Shown here one piece after another: positions 8,835 to 17,694 of a DNA stretch of 50,530 nucleotides. Position numbers and translations under genes: made by a program. Origin of the DNA: Candidatus Peribacteria bacterium (lineage in GTDB: Bacteria; Patescibacteria; JAEDAM01; Absconditabacterales; Absconditicoccaceae); assembly GCA_031261265.1 (NCBI GenBank), contig JAISKI010000065.1, positions 1-50,530 on the forward strand, in the 5' to 3' direction. The notes under the pieces were generated by a model. The model saw nothing but the letters and a program-made list of their open reading frames with translations, had not been told where the DNA came from and searched no databases. The number at the start of each line of letters is the position of its first letter. Positions within the stretch are counted from its first letter, which is position 1.

Positions 8835-9746
8835 ATGCAACATATAAAAAAAATCTGATGGTCCTTGCGGGCATTAGCGAAGCAACCTCTCCTTCTACTC
8901 TTACTCACGCTTCCCCTCTCTCTGGGAGGGACCTTTGCACAGGAAGAGATACTGCCTGCGGCAGGTACGGAAGAAATAGCCAGTATCTCAGACACTTCCG
9001 CAGATAATGACATCACTCCCACAAAGACCACTGAAACCTCTCTCTCAAAAAGACTCTGATTTTTCTGACCCTTGCTACTTGCTGCTCTGGGAGATAGTAT
9101 CAATCCCTGTGCATTCGCAGTAATGCTCCTCCTCCTTACCAGTATTCTCAGCAAGAGCGGAGATAAGAAAAAAGCGTTAAAAGCGGGATTACTCTTTGCA
9201 TTAGCGGTGTTTATTACGTATTTTCTCCTCTGAATGGGGGTCTTGAAATTGCTGGGAAACCTTGAAAGCCTCTTCTGGTTAAAACGAATTGTGGGGATAG
9301 TCGGACTGCTGGTCGGATTGGCGAATTTGAAGGATTACTTTCGATATGGAAAAGGGTTCGTGATGGAAGTGCCTCTTTCTCGAAGACCTGCAATGATGAA
9401 AATCACCAAAAGTGTCACCTCCCCTGCTGGAGCATTCGTCATTGGAGTGATTGTCAGCCTTTTCTTACTCCCTTGTAGTTCTGGTCCGTATTTAACGATT
9501 CTGTGATATCTCAGTGCGGAAAGTCAAACCCTCAACCTTTGGGGATATGTCTATTTAACGGTATATAATCTGGTCTTCGTGCTTCCTATGGTACTCATCG
9601 CATTATTGATTGGACTGGGATATACAACCGCTGAGAAAGTGGGGAAATTCAAAAATAAGAATACTAAACTGATTCATTTGGTGGTAGGATTGCTGATGAT
9701 CGTATTAGCAGTGTATATTGTGGGAACGCTGTATTGGTGGTCATAA
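8835..9746 (+). CDS. CcdA/DsbD-like transmembrane electron carrier
   Basis: 303 residues. The N-terminus has a hydrophobic segment, then a Thr/Ser/Glu-rich linker. About six membrane helices follow, with the two family cysteine motifs: GDSINPCAFAVMLL in the first core helix and LLPCSSGPYLTIL in the fourth. CcdA-type proteins pass electrons from cytosolic thioredoxin to extracytoplasmic acceptors, here most likely the lipoprotein encoded 23 bases upstream. UGA encodes Gly at 8856, 9057, 9066, 9231 and 9504. The N-terminal extension before the first core helix is longer than in minimal CcdA proteins. Confidence 0.83.
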
Positions 9747-9784
9747 TAATAAACTGTCAATTTATATTTCAACCTCTTAGACCC

Positions 9785-10801
9785 ATGCAACTCCTTCAAA
9801 ATCTCCCAAAAGAACCCATTAATCTTGGTGAACAAATGAAACTTTATACCTGAGCTTTACAGAAACCGTTATTAGCTATTCTCGACACCGAGAGCATTCA
9901 GAATTTATCCATGAAACTGCTGAATGATGAGATTCCTGAGACTAGGCATATCACCTTTATCAGACATTTAGAAAGCAAATATAATGAGTATAAAGAACTG
10001 ATAAAAAAGAATCCTGATTATATCCAATTTATGAAGCCAGAGATCGATCCTCAAGAAAAAGAAAGGCTTGCTCAGGTACTTTTGAAAGACTTTTTTGAGA
10101 AAGTAGGAATAGACTACGAAACAGATATTTCAGACCAAGGGAAACTGCAAGGAGAAAAGCTTTGAAAGCTGTATGCGGAATTAGTGGAACAACATCCTGA
10201 GATTTTTCCAGATCTGATATATATATCTCCGTATTTGAGGACCAGACTCACCGCGAATTATTTACTCAAAGACGTAAAAGGATTGGATATAGATTTAGGG
10301 AAACTTACCGAAGAAGAGCAATTACGTGATCTGATTTTAGGATCTTTTAATGGGAGAGATATCGCGATAAAAATTGAGGAAAGAATCAGAGAAAGAGATC
10401 ATGGAGGAAATGTGGCTCCTAACTATGTGAGAGACTATTTGGATGGGAAAAAGAATGCTACGCATTTACTCACTCAGAAACAGAGGGATCAATTACATTA
10501 CTATACCGCACCAGAGGGAGGAGAATCTCAAGTAGCAGTAAATGAAAGAACGAGAAATTTCTTATCCAAAATCTATCAAAAAGAAGAATACAAAAATATT
10601 CTGATCGTCTCTCATCATCTTACCATTATTAGTGCACTACTGTCCATTTTCGGGGGAAGTTTCAAATCATTTACCGATATTGATGAACTCCGAAGACCCA
10701 AGAATGGAAGTTTTACTTTCCTTTCTGAGATTCCTAAGACAGAAATGGGGAGAGAAAAGAAGTTCAGAGTCTCTGGATATAATTTGTCGCTGGAAGAATA
10801 A
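9785..10801 (+). CDS. Histidine phosphatase superfamily protein
   Basis: 338 residues. The phosphohistidine motif RHG appears as FIRHLES near residue 60. The second catalytic His is in ILIVSHHLTIISALL near the C-terminus, and an SPYLRTRLTANYLL segment matches the conserved region after the catalytic core. The family removes phosphate from sugars, nucleotides or proteins; the substrate is unknown. The first 50 residues are an extension not usual for the family. Two UGA codons are read as Gly. It is followed 31 bases later by a membrane protein gene and may be in an operon with the redox pair upstream. Confidence 0.78.
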
Positions 10802-10832
10802 TATCAGCATTTTATCTCTATCTCTCTACCGC

Positions 10833-11564
10833 ATGGAAGAAAACCAATCTCAAGTAGAAAAACAACTCATTGAGAGTGCACGAAAAATCCTCGAAATTCA
10901 CTACACCCATTACAATCGAATCGATCAGAAGGCTCAGCGGTTTCTGACGTTGATGGGAGCTGTAGAAGGATATTTCGTGATTAACTTTTTCCTCAATTGG
11001 AAATTTGATAGTACGGATATCAGCTGAATTTTAATGCTGATTTCTCTGCTGATTGGGGCGATTGTCATCATCCTTTATATCAGTATTCTCCAGAGTAGAC
11101 CTTTTTATAACGGTCCTAATATTGAGGCTCAAGCTGATGATTTTCGACCTGATGGAAAAATCGAAGAAGTTCGCAAAGATACCCTCGCTACGCTTAAAAT
11201 ATCTTATCAAGAGAATGTGAAAATCATCAATCAAAAAGCTAAACTCTTCAAAATCAGTATTCGAGGGATTTGTCTGTATTTTCTCTCTTTAGTCGTGTAT
11301 TTCGGCGTGCTGAAGATGCATGAAAATGAGATCCCTGACGATATTTTACTTTGAACCGATACCCTCATGACCACTAATGAACAAACTCCCAATGAACAGC
11401 TTACTACGGAAAATGTGGGAGCTGTAGAAGCCGATATCCAAGAAGTAGAAAAGGCTGAACAAGAAAACACTCAGGAAGAAAAAGCTGAAGCAGAAGTTGC
11501 ACCCTCTGAAACAAGCGGACTTGAGAGTGACAATCTTGATATCACGGAGACTAACGACCAATAG
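10833..11564 (+). CDS. Membrane protein with a SLATT/Pycsar-TM-like architecture and acidic tail
   Basis: 243 residues. An N-terminal helix with the pattern HYTHYNRIDQKAQRFLTLMG runs into two membrane helices. A charged stretch follows (SYQENVKIINQKAKLFKIS), then a third membrane helix and a long Glu/Ala-rich tail (about residues 178-243). The 'D-x-KA...G' helix before paired membrane segments and the later 'K-A-K-L-F' helix recall SLATT and Pycsar-effector membrane domains (DUF5706-like). The match is by eye only. Two UGA codons (11025, 11352) are read as Gly; the second joins the membrane part to the acidic tail. No cyclase or other defence gene is adjacent. Confidence 0.6.
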
Positions 11565-11594
11565 ACTTCGTTTTTAAGTTATACAAAACATCTC

Positions 11595-11623
11595 TTGACT
11601 TTTCATATACATATACGTATACT
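11595..11623 (+). promoter_or_regulatory. TTGACT-type promoter
   Basis: TTGACT (11595-11600), 17 bases with alternating AT, then TATACT (11618-11623), 30 bases before the ATG at 11654. Confidence 0.6.
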
Positions 11624-11653
11624 TACAAAAAAAATAACAATAAATTAATTGAT

Positions 11654-12139
11654 ATGAAAGTACTTAAAATTGAACAAAGAAAAAAATCTTCATCCACCCA
11701 GAGGGATGAATTGTTGAAAGAAGAGCTCGTAAAAGAATGGAAGAGATTTGTTGATGCCGACAGGTTCGGAACTGGCATCGTAGCAGGACTTTGTATTTTT
11801 GTACTAGAGCTTATGGTATGGTTCTTTATGTCTATAGGAGGGGGACAACCAGATATTTCTGGTTGGTGGGCGTGCTTTATCCTCCTTTTAATCTCTTTTC
11901 TTGGAGGACTTGTGGCTTGGGCAGCATCAAAAACTGACCAGAAGGAGCCAGAGAAAAAAGACATCGAACTACTTGTAAAGAACAAACTTGCAAGGATGCA
12001 TCAAATTCCCGATAAATCGGTCTATGAGATTGCAAAGAGCACAGCGGAGCTCACTAGACTCCTGAAAAAATGGGATGACTTACCAGACGAACAAGAAATA
12101 CCTCCTTGCTTCTGAAGAGTGAACACTCTTTGAAAATAA
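11654..12139 (+). CDS. Two-helix membrane protein of unknown function; possible UGA stop at 12113
   Basis: With code 25 the protein has 161 residues; if UGA at 12113 were a stop it would have 153. It has a basic N-terminus, then two membrane helices (IVAGLCIFVLELMVWFFM and WACFILLLISFLGGLVAW), then a cytosolic helical domain. The family is not recognised. The body has no UGA. The only two UGA codons lie in the last ten codons, followed by TAA at 12137 and a terminator starting at 12139. With an A-rich leader and TTGACT-17-TATACT promoter it fits the UGA-free cohort. The 12113 UGA may be the ancestral stop of an imported gene, now read through for eight residues. Confidence 0.7.
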
Positions 12140-12170
12140 GACTATTGAAATGTTGTTCAGTAGTCTTTTT
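12139..12170 (+). terminator. Intrinsic terminator between convergent genes
   Basis: AGACTATTGAA (12139-12149) pairs with TTCAGTAGTCT (12156-12166), with one G-U pair, followed by five T. The stem begins in the stop codon of the membrane protein gene and ends 20 bases before rdgB (minus strand). Confidence 0.8.
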
Positions 12171-12190
12171 CTTTGCTGATTTTTTTCTTT

Positions 12191-12718
12191 CTATATCAGC
12201 TCCTTTACTTGACTCCAAGCCAAATATCTGTGAGAAATCTGATTTTTCTCTTCTTTTGGCATTTCTGCGAAGGTCTGCTCCTGTCCATGAGGGATGAAAA
12301 TCGGATCAAATCAAAATCCACTCTCCCCTCTTACCGACATCGCAATACTCCCCTCACAGACTCACAAAACATAATGTACTTTTTGCCCATCGTATCGTCC
12401 GACACAGCATACCGCACGAGCCGAGCGATCATCGAATCCAGAAAGCATTTTTAGGATCCCTTCTCTGCCCACCGTTTGCATAAATCGTTTAATTTGTGCT
12501 CCAGGCAAGCCATTCCAAGCATCGAAGATCAGTCCAACGTCTTCACATAAAGCGGGCTCTCCAAGGGCTTCATATGCAGCTTTCGCTTTATGAGAGATGA
12601 CCTCTACCACGTCTATGGACTGGATTTCTACAAGATCTATGGACACCATTTCCAAATTTCCGCCGACTATGGCATTGGCTTCTGCTCGTTTGTGATGATT
12701 TCCTGTGACGAATTTCAT
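12191..12718 (-). CDS. rdgB: XTP/dITP pyrophosphatase (RdgB/HAM1 family)
   Basis: 175 residues, a little shorter than the usual 190-200. The start [14 protein letters not shown] is the substrate-phosphate loop of the family. [18 protein letters not shown] replaces the usual 'ADDSGL' active-site loop with CEDVGL. The tail [20 protein letters not shown] and KNQISHR are the nucleotide and metal contacts. The enzyme hydrolyses non-canonical purine triphosphates to monophosphates, keeping inosine and xanthosine out of DNA. UGA encodes Gly at 12362 and at the second Gly of the GFGFDP motif. It is convergent with the membrane protein gene. Confidence 0.9.
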
Positions 12719-12803
12719 GGGATTTAAAAAAGAACTAAAAGACTGACTGAAATATACTGTTCTCTACTGTGATTTCAAGGGGTTATTATTTTTTCATTTC
12801 GAC

Positions 12804-12831
12804 TTGACTTTTATATCGATATATATATACT
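12804..12831 (+). promoter_or_regulatory. TTGACT-type promoter of the TPM-LemA-TPM cluster
   Basis: TTGACT (12804-12809), 16 bases containing ATATATA, TATACT (12826-12831). It is nearly the same as the promoter of the lipoprotein gene at 5412 on the other strand. Confidence 0.7.
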
Positions 12832-12836
12832 CGTCC

Positions 12837-12856
12837 CTGAGAAGGAAACTTCTCAG
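12837..12856 (+). promoter_or_regulatory. 5'-leader hairpin with a GAAA tetraloop
   Basis: CTGAGAAG, GAAA, CTTCTCAG: a perfect 8-bp stem capped by a GNRA tetraloop, at or within a few bases of the predicted transcript start. Such 5' hairpins can protect mRNA from decay. It is followed by an A-rich, unstructured leader to the ATG at 12895. Confidence 0.6.
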
Positions 12857-12894
12857 AAATAAAATAGTAATAAACATAAATAAAAAAAATTGAA

Positions 12895-14901
12895 ATGAAA
12901 AGAAGTATTGTAATTATTGCGTGCTTACTCTTCTTTGTGAGTGGGAGCTACGCAAAGTTCAAAACGCCTGCCTATCAACAAAGGTTGGTTAATGATTACA
13001 TCGGATTGCTCAACAATTCCGATAAAGAGACCCTGGAACAGTCCCTGAGAGACTTTGAAGCGAAATCTAGTATTGAGATCGCTGTAGTAATCCTGGATGA
13101 TCTGGATGGAATAGAAGCGGCAGATGCCGCTACTCAAATCGGAGAAGCTTGGGGAGTTGGGAAAAAGGAGCTGGACAACGGTATTGTATTCCTTGTGGTA
13201 AAATACAAGCGATCAGCCTTAGACAAACTTTTTTCCGCGAAAACTGGCGATGTCTTCATAGCTACTGGCTATGGATTAGAACCCTATCTTACGGATATGG
13301 GGGCAGGTAAATTGCTTGATAAGTACTTTATTCCCTCTGTTAAACATGGAGACTTTACAAAAGCTATCAAGGAAACTGTAGCGGGAATCATTGCAGAATT
13401 AGGTGATGATGCTTGGCAACAGCGGGAAGAGCTTCGCTTACAAAAGGAAGCTGAAAGAAGAGAAACCTTGAAGGCAATCGGAGGAATCCTTGCTTCACTT
13501 GTTGGATTAGCAGGGATTACCGGTATGATTATCGCCTTGTGCAAATGGATTCGCAGGAAATGGGAAGCTTATCGAAAACGGAAAAAACTGAGAAAAGAAT
13601 TTAAAGCAGCTTTCAATCTTTGGAATGAGCTTCAGAAAAAATTCTGCTCTCAGTGTAAAGACCAAGAATGGGACTTCAAAGACTATCCTACCTGGGCTAA
13701 AAGTGAGTACAAACAAGCCAAGGCAAAGATGACAGAGATCGCGGAAAGAGGCTATGACCTGAATGAGGGATTCTCAAACCAGCTCAAGAAAGATCTGGTA
13801 AAAGCTGAAAAGGATCTGAATGAACTCAAAGCTATCAACCAGAAACTTCCGACTTGGGAGGCTAGCGTTAAAAAAATCGAAGGAGAAATCCAACGATATA
13901 AAGACGAAGCTCCCAAAAAAGTAGCACAAGCAGAGAAGGATTTGCAGGGGTTTAAAACAGAATATGAAAAACAGCAAAAAGCTGACTTCTTTCTGACTGA
14001 CTATCCCCAAAAGCATGCCACTCTGAAAAGCTCCTTGGATCAGATCAAAGGACTCGAAGGGAAAAATCAAGACAGAGAAATCGTTGAGCAGACTTCTGCC
14101 CTAATTCAAAAGATTAGTGGAGGAATAACACTCTTATCTACGTTTCTCGCCTTGCCTAAGAGCAACCAACAAAATCTGGGAACGATCAAATCGTTCCAAG
14201 AAAAACTGCCGGATCTAAAAGAAAAAGCTATGAAATCTCTGCAAAGTCTCAAACAACATCCCAAAGAAAATTGGGAAGAAGTGGAGAGCAATTTGCTGAA
14301 ATTAGCCACTCTGGAAGGAAAGATGAACAATTTGGTGGGAAAAGCTGAAGAAGACAACAGCATGTCTGTGCAACACTTTGATGAAGCAAAGGAAGGGCTG
14401 GATGAGGCTTCCAAGCACATCCACACCATTCAAGAGTACTGCTCTGCTCCCGATAAGAAGTTGGGAGAGATCGCAACTGCTAAAACGAAAATTGAGGAGT
14501 TGTTAAAAACTCTGCCTGCTGAAATTGCGAAAGCACAAGGCAAGATCAGAAATGGAGGAAGTGATATTGAATCTTCCACCAAAAAACTTCTTACTGATGC
14601 TGAATCGAAATTTCACCAAGGGGAACAGTTGGCTGGGAATAATTTAGTAAACTGGATCATCCTCTTTACTCTCTTAACTTCCGCTCTTCAATTAGCTCGT
14701 AAAGCTTATCAATTTGCCCAAAGCGATATTGATGATGCGGAAGAGAAAAGGGAAGCAGCACGAAAGGCAAAAAGAGAGGCTGATGTAGCTCAACAAAGAA
14801 GTCATAGCCAGTACTATTCTTCACATAGTCATCACTCTGGAGGAGGAATCCGTACTGGAGGTGGACATTTTGGAGGTGGCGGTGCTGGTCGTCGCTTCTA
14901 A
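12895..14901 (+). CDS. Secreted/membrane TPM-domain protein with long coiled coil and Gly-rich tail
   Basis: 668 residues. A signal peptide (about 1-20) is followed by a TPM domain (about 25-175; NDYIGLLN, AVVILDDLDG, IATGYGLEPYLTD). A membrane helix lies at about 193-215. A long Lys/Glu-rich helical region (about 230-560) is probably coiled coil, then there is another hydrophobic helix (about 583-600). The tail is charged, then His/Ser/Gly-rich, ending GGGHFGGGGAGRRF. TPM (TLP18.3/Psb32) domains occur in envelope quality-control proteins and often sit next to LemA, as here. About 49 glycines are encoded without a single UGA, unlike neighbouring genes. It heads a three-gene operon. Confidence 0.85.
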   Translation: MKRSIVIIACLLFFVSGSYAKFKTPAYQQRLVNDYIGLLNNSDKETLEQSLRDFEAKSSIEIAVVILDDLDGIEAADAATQIGEAWGVGKKELDNGIVFLVVKYKRSALDKLFSAKTGDVFIATGYGLEPYLTDMGAGKLLDKYFIPSVKHGDFTKAIKETVAGIIAELGDDAWQQREELRLQKEAERRETLKAIGGILASLVGLAGITGMIIALCKWIRRKWEAYRKRKKLRKEFKAAFNLWNELQKKFCSQCKDQEWDFKDYPTWAKSEYKQAKAKMTEIAERGYDLNEGFSNQLKKDLVKAEKDLNELKAINQKLPTWEASVKKIEGEIQRYKDEAPKKVAQAEKDLQGFKTEYEKQQKADFFLTDYPQKHATLKSSLDQIKGLEGKNQDREIVEQTSALIQKISGGITLLSTFLALPKSNQQNLGTIKSFQEKLPDLKEKAMKSLQSLKQHPKENWEEVESNLLKLATLEGKMNNLVGKAEEDNSMSVQHFDEAKEGLDEASKHIHTIQEYCSAPDKKLGEIATAKTKIEELLKTLPAEIAKAQGKIRNGGSDIESSTKKLLTDAESKFHQGEQLAGNNLVNWIILFTLLTSALQLARKAYQFAQSDIDDAEEKREAARKAKREADVAQQRSHSQYYSSHSHHSGGGIRTGGGHFGGGGAGRRF

Positions 14902-14987
14902 TCACAAAAAAACAAGAAAAAAGTAAAAAAACGGAGTTAGCGAAAAGCCATAAGTGAGTAGCAAAAAAAAATAAATACATAAACAAA

Positions 14988-15593
14988 ATGGGAAATTTTA
15001 AATTTAAAGGTAGTTATGTTTTTTGGGGATTAGTCTTTATTGCTATCCTCTGGGGAGTTGGATCCTATAATGGATTAGTAAATGGTCGTCAAGACACGGA
15101 AGCACAATGGGGACATGTACAAACTTCTTATCAAAGGAGGAATGATTTTATTCCAAATGTAGTGGCAAGCGTAAAAGCATATGCTACTCATGAACAAGGC
15201 ACCTTGACGGGAGCTATTGAAGCCAGGGCTAAAGCATCGTCTATCATTATAGACCCAAGCAATGCAACTCCGGAACAACTGCAAGCGTTTACTGAAGCTC
15301 AGAAAAAAGTTCAAGGAGAATTCTCCCAAGCTCTCAGCAGGTTAATGGTCGTTCAAGAACAATATCCGGAATTGAAAGCAAATCTTAATTTCCAAGCCCT
15401 TCAAGACCAATTAGAAGGAACGGAAAATAGAATAAATACGGAACGACATAGATTCAATGTAGTAGCTAACGCTTACGACAAATCTATAGAAAACTTTCCT
15501 GGAATTATCATAGCTAAGATATTTGGTTTTAAGAAGATAGAATACTTTAAAGCCGAAGAAGGGGCAGATAAAGCTCCTAAGGTAGAATTCTAA
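14988..15593 (+). CDS. lemA: LemA family protein
   Basis: 201 residues, normal for LemA. One N-terminal membrane helix (VFWGLVFIAILWGVGSYNGLV) is followed by the helical LemA domain. Family motifs are visible: AQWGHVQTSYQRRNDFIPNVVASVKAY, then RLMVVQEQYPELKANLNFQALQDQLEGTENRI and RHRFNVVANAYD. LemA is a membrane protein with its helical bundle outside; its biochemical role is unclear. It lies between two TPM-domain genes, the usual genomic pairing. There is no UGA codon. The leader is A-rich (AAATACATAAACAAA) with no Shine-Dalgarno, and the next gene starts 12 bases after its stop. Confidence 0.93.
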   Translation: MGNFKFKGSYVFWGLVFIAILWGVGSYNGLVNGRQDTEAQWGHVQTSYQRRNDFIPNVVASVKAYATHEQGTLTGAIEARAKASSIIIDPSNATPEQLQAFTEAQKKVQGEFSQALSRLMVVQEQYPELKANLNFQALQDQLEGTENRINTERHRFNVVANAYDKSIENFPGIIIAKIFGFKKIEYFKAEEGADKAPKVEF

Positions 15594-15605
15594 TAAGCAA
15601 CCACT

Positions 15606-16463
15606 ATGAAAAAGTTGTGGTTACTATTGATTCTCTCAGGAATTATTTCCTGGGGAGCAAGTGCCTCTATCCAAGTGCCTCAACTCAAGGGAAGGGTCAA
15701 TGACTATTCAAAGACCCTTTCCAATAGTGACCTCTCTAAATTGGATGCAAAACTAGCAGAACAAGAAAAAAGTACTAAAAATCAGATTGTTATTCTTCTG
15801 ATTGCTAGTTTAGAGGGTGAAACGATTGAGGAATTTGCTGTAAAGGTATTCGAAAGCTGGAAGCTCGGGAAAAAAGGTGAGGATAATGGAGTATTACTCC
15901 TCTTCGCTATGAAGGACCATAAAAGTCGCATTGAAGTAGGATATGGGTTAGAACCTATTCTTACAGATGCGGTGTGTGGACGAATCTTGCGGGAGGACAT
16001 CCAATCAAAATTCAAAGATGAAAACTACTACGAAGGACTAAATAAAGCAGTTTCACGGATCATTTCTTTCTTAGAAGATCCTGAAAAAGCTCAAGCCCAA
16101 GTAGAAAAAGAGGAAAAGGAAAGCAAGGCGTTAACCTATCTTTTGATACTAGCCGCTATAGGAGCTTTTCTTGGACTCTTCGGAGGATTTGGGAAAGCTA
16201 GAGGTGCTTGGACTTCCGGAATAATAGATGCTTTTTTAGCCCCTATTATTTGGTGGAATATCTTTGGACCGTCAGAAGCTTTACCAATGGTACTTTGTGT
16301 AGTATTTGGACTCTTCGGTGGCGTTGCCTGTTATTGGATCCTTTACATGTGCATTATGGGTGCAGGATCAGGATCTTCTAGTGGAGATTACTCCAGTGGA
16401 GGTTCATCTTATTCTGGTGGAGGTGGAAGCTCAGGAGGTGGAGGTGCCTCTGGAGGCTGGTAA
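15606..16463 (+). CDS. TPM-domain (YgcG-like) membrane protein
   Basis: 285 residues with the YgcG layout. A signal peptide (about 1-21) precedes a TPM domain (about 25-155; GRVNDYSKTLSNSD, QIVILLIASLEGE, EVGYGLEPILTDAVCGRIL). Two or three membrane helices follow (about 175-265), then a Gly/Ser tail (SGGGGSSGGGGASGGW). The tail resembles those of YgcG proteins. It follows lemA by 12 bases and is the second TPM protein of the operon, likely acting on the same envelope process. Some 36 glycines are coded without UGA. An intrinsic terminator begins 17 bases after the stop. Confidence 0.9.
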   Translation: MKKLWLLLILSGIISWGASASIQVPQLKGRVNDYSKTLSNSDLSKLDAKLAEQEKSTKNQIVILLIASLEGETIEEFAVKVFESWKLGKKGEDNGVLLLFAMKDHKSRIEVGYGLEPILTDAVCGRILREDIQSKFKDENYYEGLNKAVSRIISFLEDPEKAQAQVEKEEKESKALTYLLILAAIGAFLGLFGGFGKARGAWTSGIIDAFLAPIIWWNIFGPSEALPMVLCVVFGLFGGVACYWILYMCIMGAGSGSSSGDYSSGGSSYSGGGGSSGGGGASGGW

Positions 16464-16479
16464 AAGTTAATATTTATCA

Positions 16480-16513
16480 AAGACGTTATGGGAATACCTG
16501 TAACGTCTTTTTT
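16480..16513 (+). terminator. Terminator of the TPM-LemA-TPM operon
   Basis: AAGACGTTA (16480-16488) pairs with TAACGTCTT (16501-16509), followed by a T run. Confidence 0.85.
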
Positions 16514-16545
16514 AATTATCTTATCACATAACTTACTTATTCGTC

Positions 16546-16573
16546 TTGACTTTCTATGTAAGATAATTATATA
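16546..16573 (+). promoter_or_regulatory. TTGACT-type promoter
   Basis: TTGACT (16546-16551), 16 bases, TATATA (16568-16573). A TATAAT four bases further on is spaced less well. It lies 21 bases before the start at 16595. Confidence 0.55.
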
Positions 16574-16594
16574 TAATCTATAAATAAAAAAGAT

Positions 16595-17041
16595 ATGAAA
16601 AAAACAAGCTACTGCATTGAAATCGCAAAAAGTGCCTGCAACCGTATGAAAAGATTCGTAGAACAGGCAGAAAATCGAATTCTCTGGTTTGGTCTGGTGA
16701 AAAGGAAGGAAGATACTTTCCTAATCACCAAGGTATTCTTGGAGTATCAAGAAGACACTCCCTCAGGAGTAAAGCTGAAATCAAAGGAATTTCTTAGGTT
16801 TCTTAGAACTCTGCCTGACGGAGATGGGAATAAAATCCACTTTCTGGGAATCTCTCAGGGCAGAGATGAGATCATTCCCACTCCAGTTGATAATCAGCTA
16901 CTTAAGGTATTGGGAGAACGTAGCGAATATCATATTCGTTGCATCACCAATAAAGTTGGAGAAATCAAATTTTCCCTCTACATAGATGGGAAGATTATTG
17001 ATAATATCCCGTGGAGTATCAAAAAAAACAAGGGGGAGTAA
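16595..17041 (+). CDS. Unknown protein, first of a tandem pair; weak MPN/JAB-like pattern
   Basis: 148 residues, no signal peptide or membrane segment. It is a clear paralog of the next gene. Shared features are an N-terminal 'Y-x-IEIAK-A-x-M' helix, 'ILWFG-V' in the first strand, a central 'HF-G-S' segment, and the ending GxIIxNIPWSIK. The order of strand (ILWFGLVKR), strand (FLITKVFL) and a His followed by '..P-x-P-V-D' recalls MPN/JAB domains. The metal-binding HxH is not intact, so if related it is probably not a protease. No UGA is used. It has its own TTGACT promoter, A-rich leader and terminator. Confidence 0.72.
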   Translation: MKKTSYCIEIAKSACNRMKRFVEQAENRILWFGLVKRKEDTFLITKVFLEYQEDTPSGVKLKSKEFLRFLRTLPDGDGNKIHFLGISQGRDEIIPTPVDNQLLKVLGERSEYHIRCITNKVGEIKFSLYIDGKIIDNIPWSIKKNKGE

Positions 17042-17057
17042 GCCTCCTCCAACCCTC

Positions 17058-17096
17058 AGGACGTTAACTAATGTAGCATTAGCAACGTCCTTTTTT
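17058..17096 (+). terminator. Intrinsic terminator of the first tandem paralog
   Basis: AGGACGTT (17058-17065) pairs with AACGTCCT (17084-17091), with an inner CTAATG/CATTAG pairing, then a T run. The terminator after the second paralog has the same two-part design. Confidence 0.85.
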
Positions 17097-17159
17097 AATC
17101 TTACTATTTTAACAGATTTTTAAATTATTTATTTTCACATTTTGTTTTTGAATTTTCTA

Positions 17160-17187
17160 TTGACTTTAGTATATAAATAATTATAAT
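17160..17187 (+). promoter_or_regulatory. TTGACT-type promoter that fixes the start of the second paralog
   Basis: TTGACT (17160-17165), 16 bases, TATAAT (17182-17187). An ATG at 17186 overlaps the -10 box and cannot be in the transcript, so the start codon is the next in-frame ATG at 17222. Confidence 0.7.
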
Positions 17188-17221
17188 GAACTTGCAAATA
17201 AATAAAATAAACAACAAAATT

Positions 17222-17674
17222 ATGGCAACAACAAAAAATGGCTATCGTATTGAGATAGCAAAAACCGCCTATAATGCAATGCAGGCGATTACAAGAGAAC
17301 AAGGAGAAAACATGATCCTATGGTTTGGTACCGTAAGCAGGGAAAAAAATATTTTCCTCATTGAGGAAATCTTCTTGCCGAAAAAGCAAAAACGAGAGTT
17401 TGCTCAGGTAACGATGGATGTAAAGGATTATTCCAAATTTTACCTATCTTTACCTGAAGCGACAAGTGAGAATCTCCATTTTATGGGATCATCTCGACCA
17501 AGGTTTATTAAGACTGTAGCTCCTTCAAGCCCCGAAATCGAGCAATTAAAAAAATTTGGTGAAGATGAAGACTATTATCTTCTTGGGATTACCAATCAGG
17601 GGGAAAATTTCGGATTCTCTCTCTACTTCGCTGGGGAGATTATCGGGAATATCCCATGGAGTATCAAGGAATAA
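17222..17674 (+). CDS. Unknown protein, second of a tandem pair; weak MPN/JAB-like pattern
   Basis: 150 residues, matching the 148 of its upstream paralog. The start at 17222 is chosen over an ATG at 17186 because the -10 box overlaps the latter. The two proteins align over their whole length (YRIEIAKTAYNAMQ with YCIEIAKSACNRMK; NIPWSIKE with NIPWSIKK) but have diverged well below half identity, so the duplication is old. The His-containing segment here reads LHFMGSSRPR, and the later 'PSSPE' replaces the partner's 'PTPVD'. There is no UGA. It is transcribed alone, from its own promoter to its own terminator. Confidence 0.72.
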   Translation: MATTKNGYRIEIAKTAYNAMQAITREQGENMILWFGTVSREKNIFLIEEIFLPKKQKREFAQVTMDVKDYSKFYLSLPEATSENLHFMGSSRPRFIKTVAPSSPEIEQLKKFGEDEDYYLLGITNQGENFGFSLYFAGEIIGNIPWSIKE

Positions 17675-17694
17675 TCTGCTCTGCCTAACTAAAC

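Noticed and set aside
8831..9154. Minus-strand open frame under the CcdA-like gene
   Set aside because: The plus strand carries clear CcdA motifs; the antisense frame has no recognisable features.
17186..17221. Earlier ATG for the second tandem paralog
   Set aside because: It overlaps the -10 box; the downstream ATG gives a length equal to the paralog.
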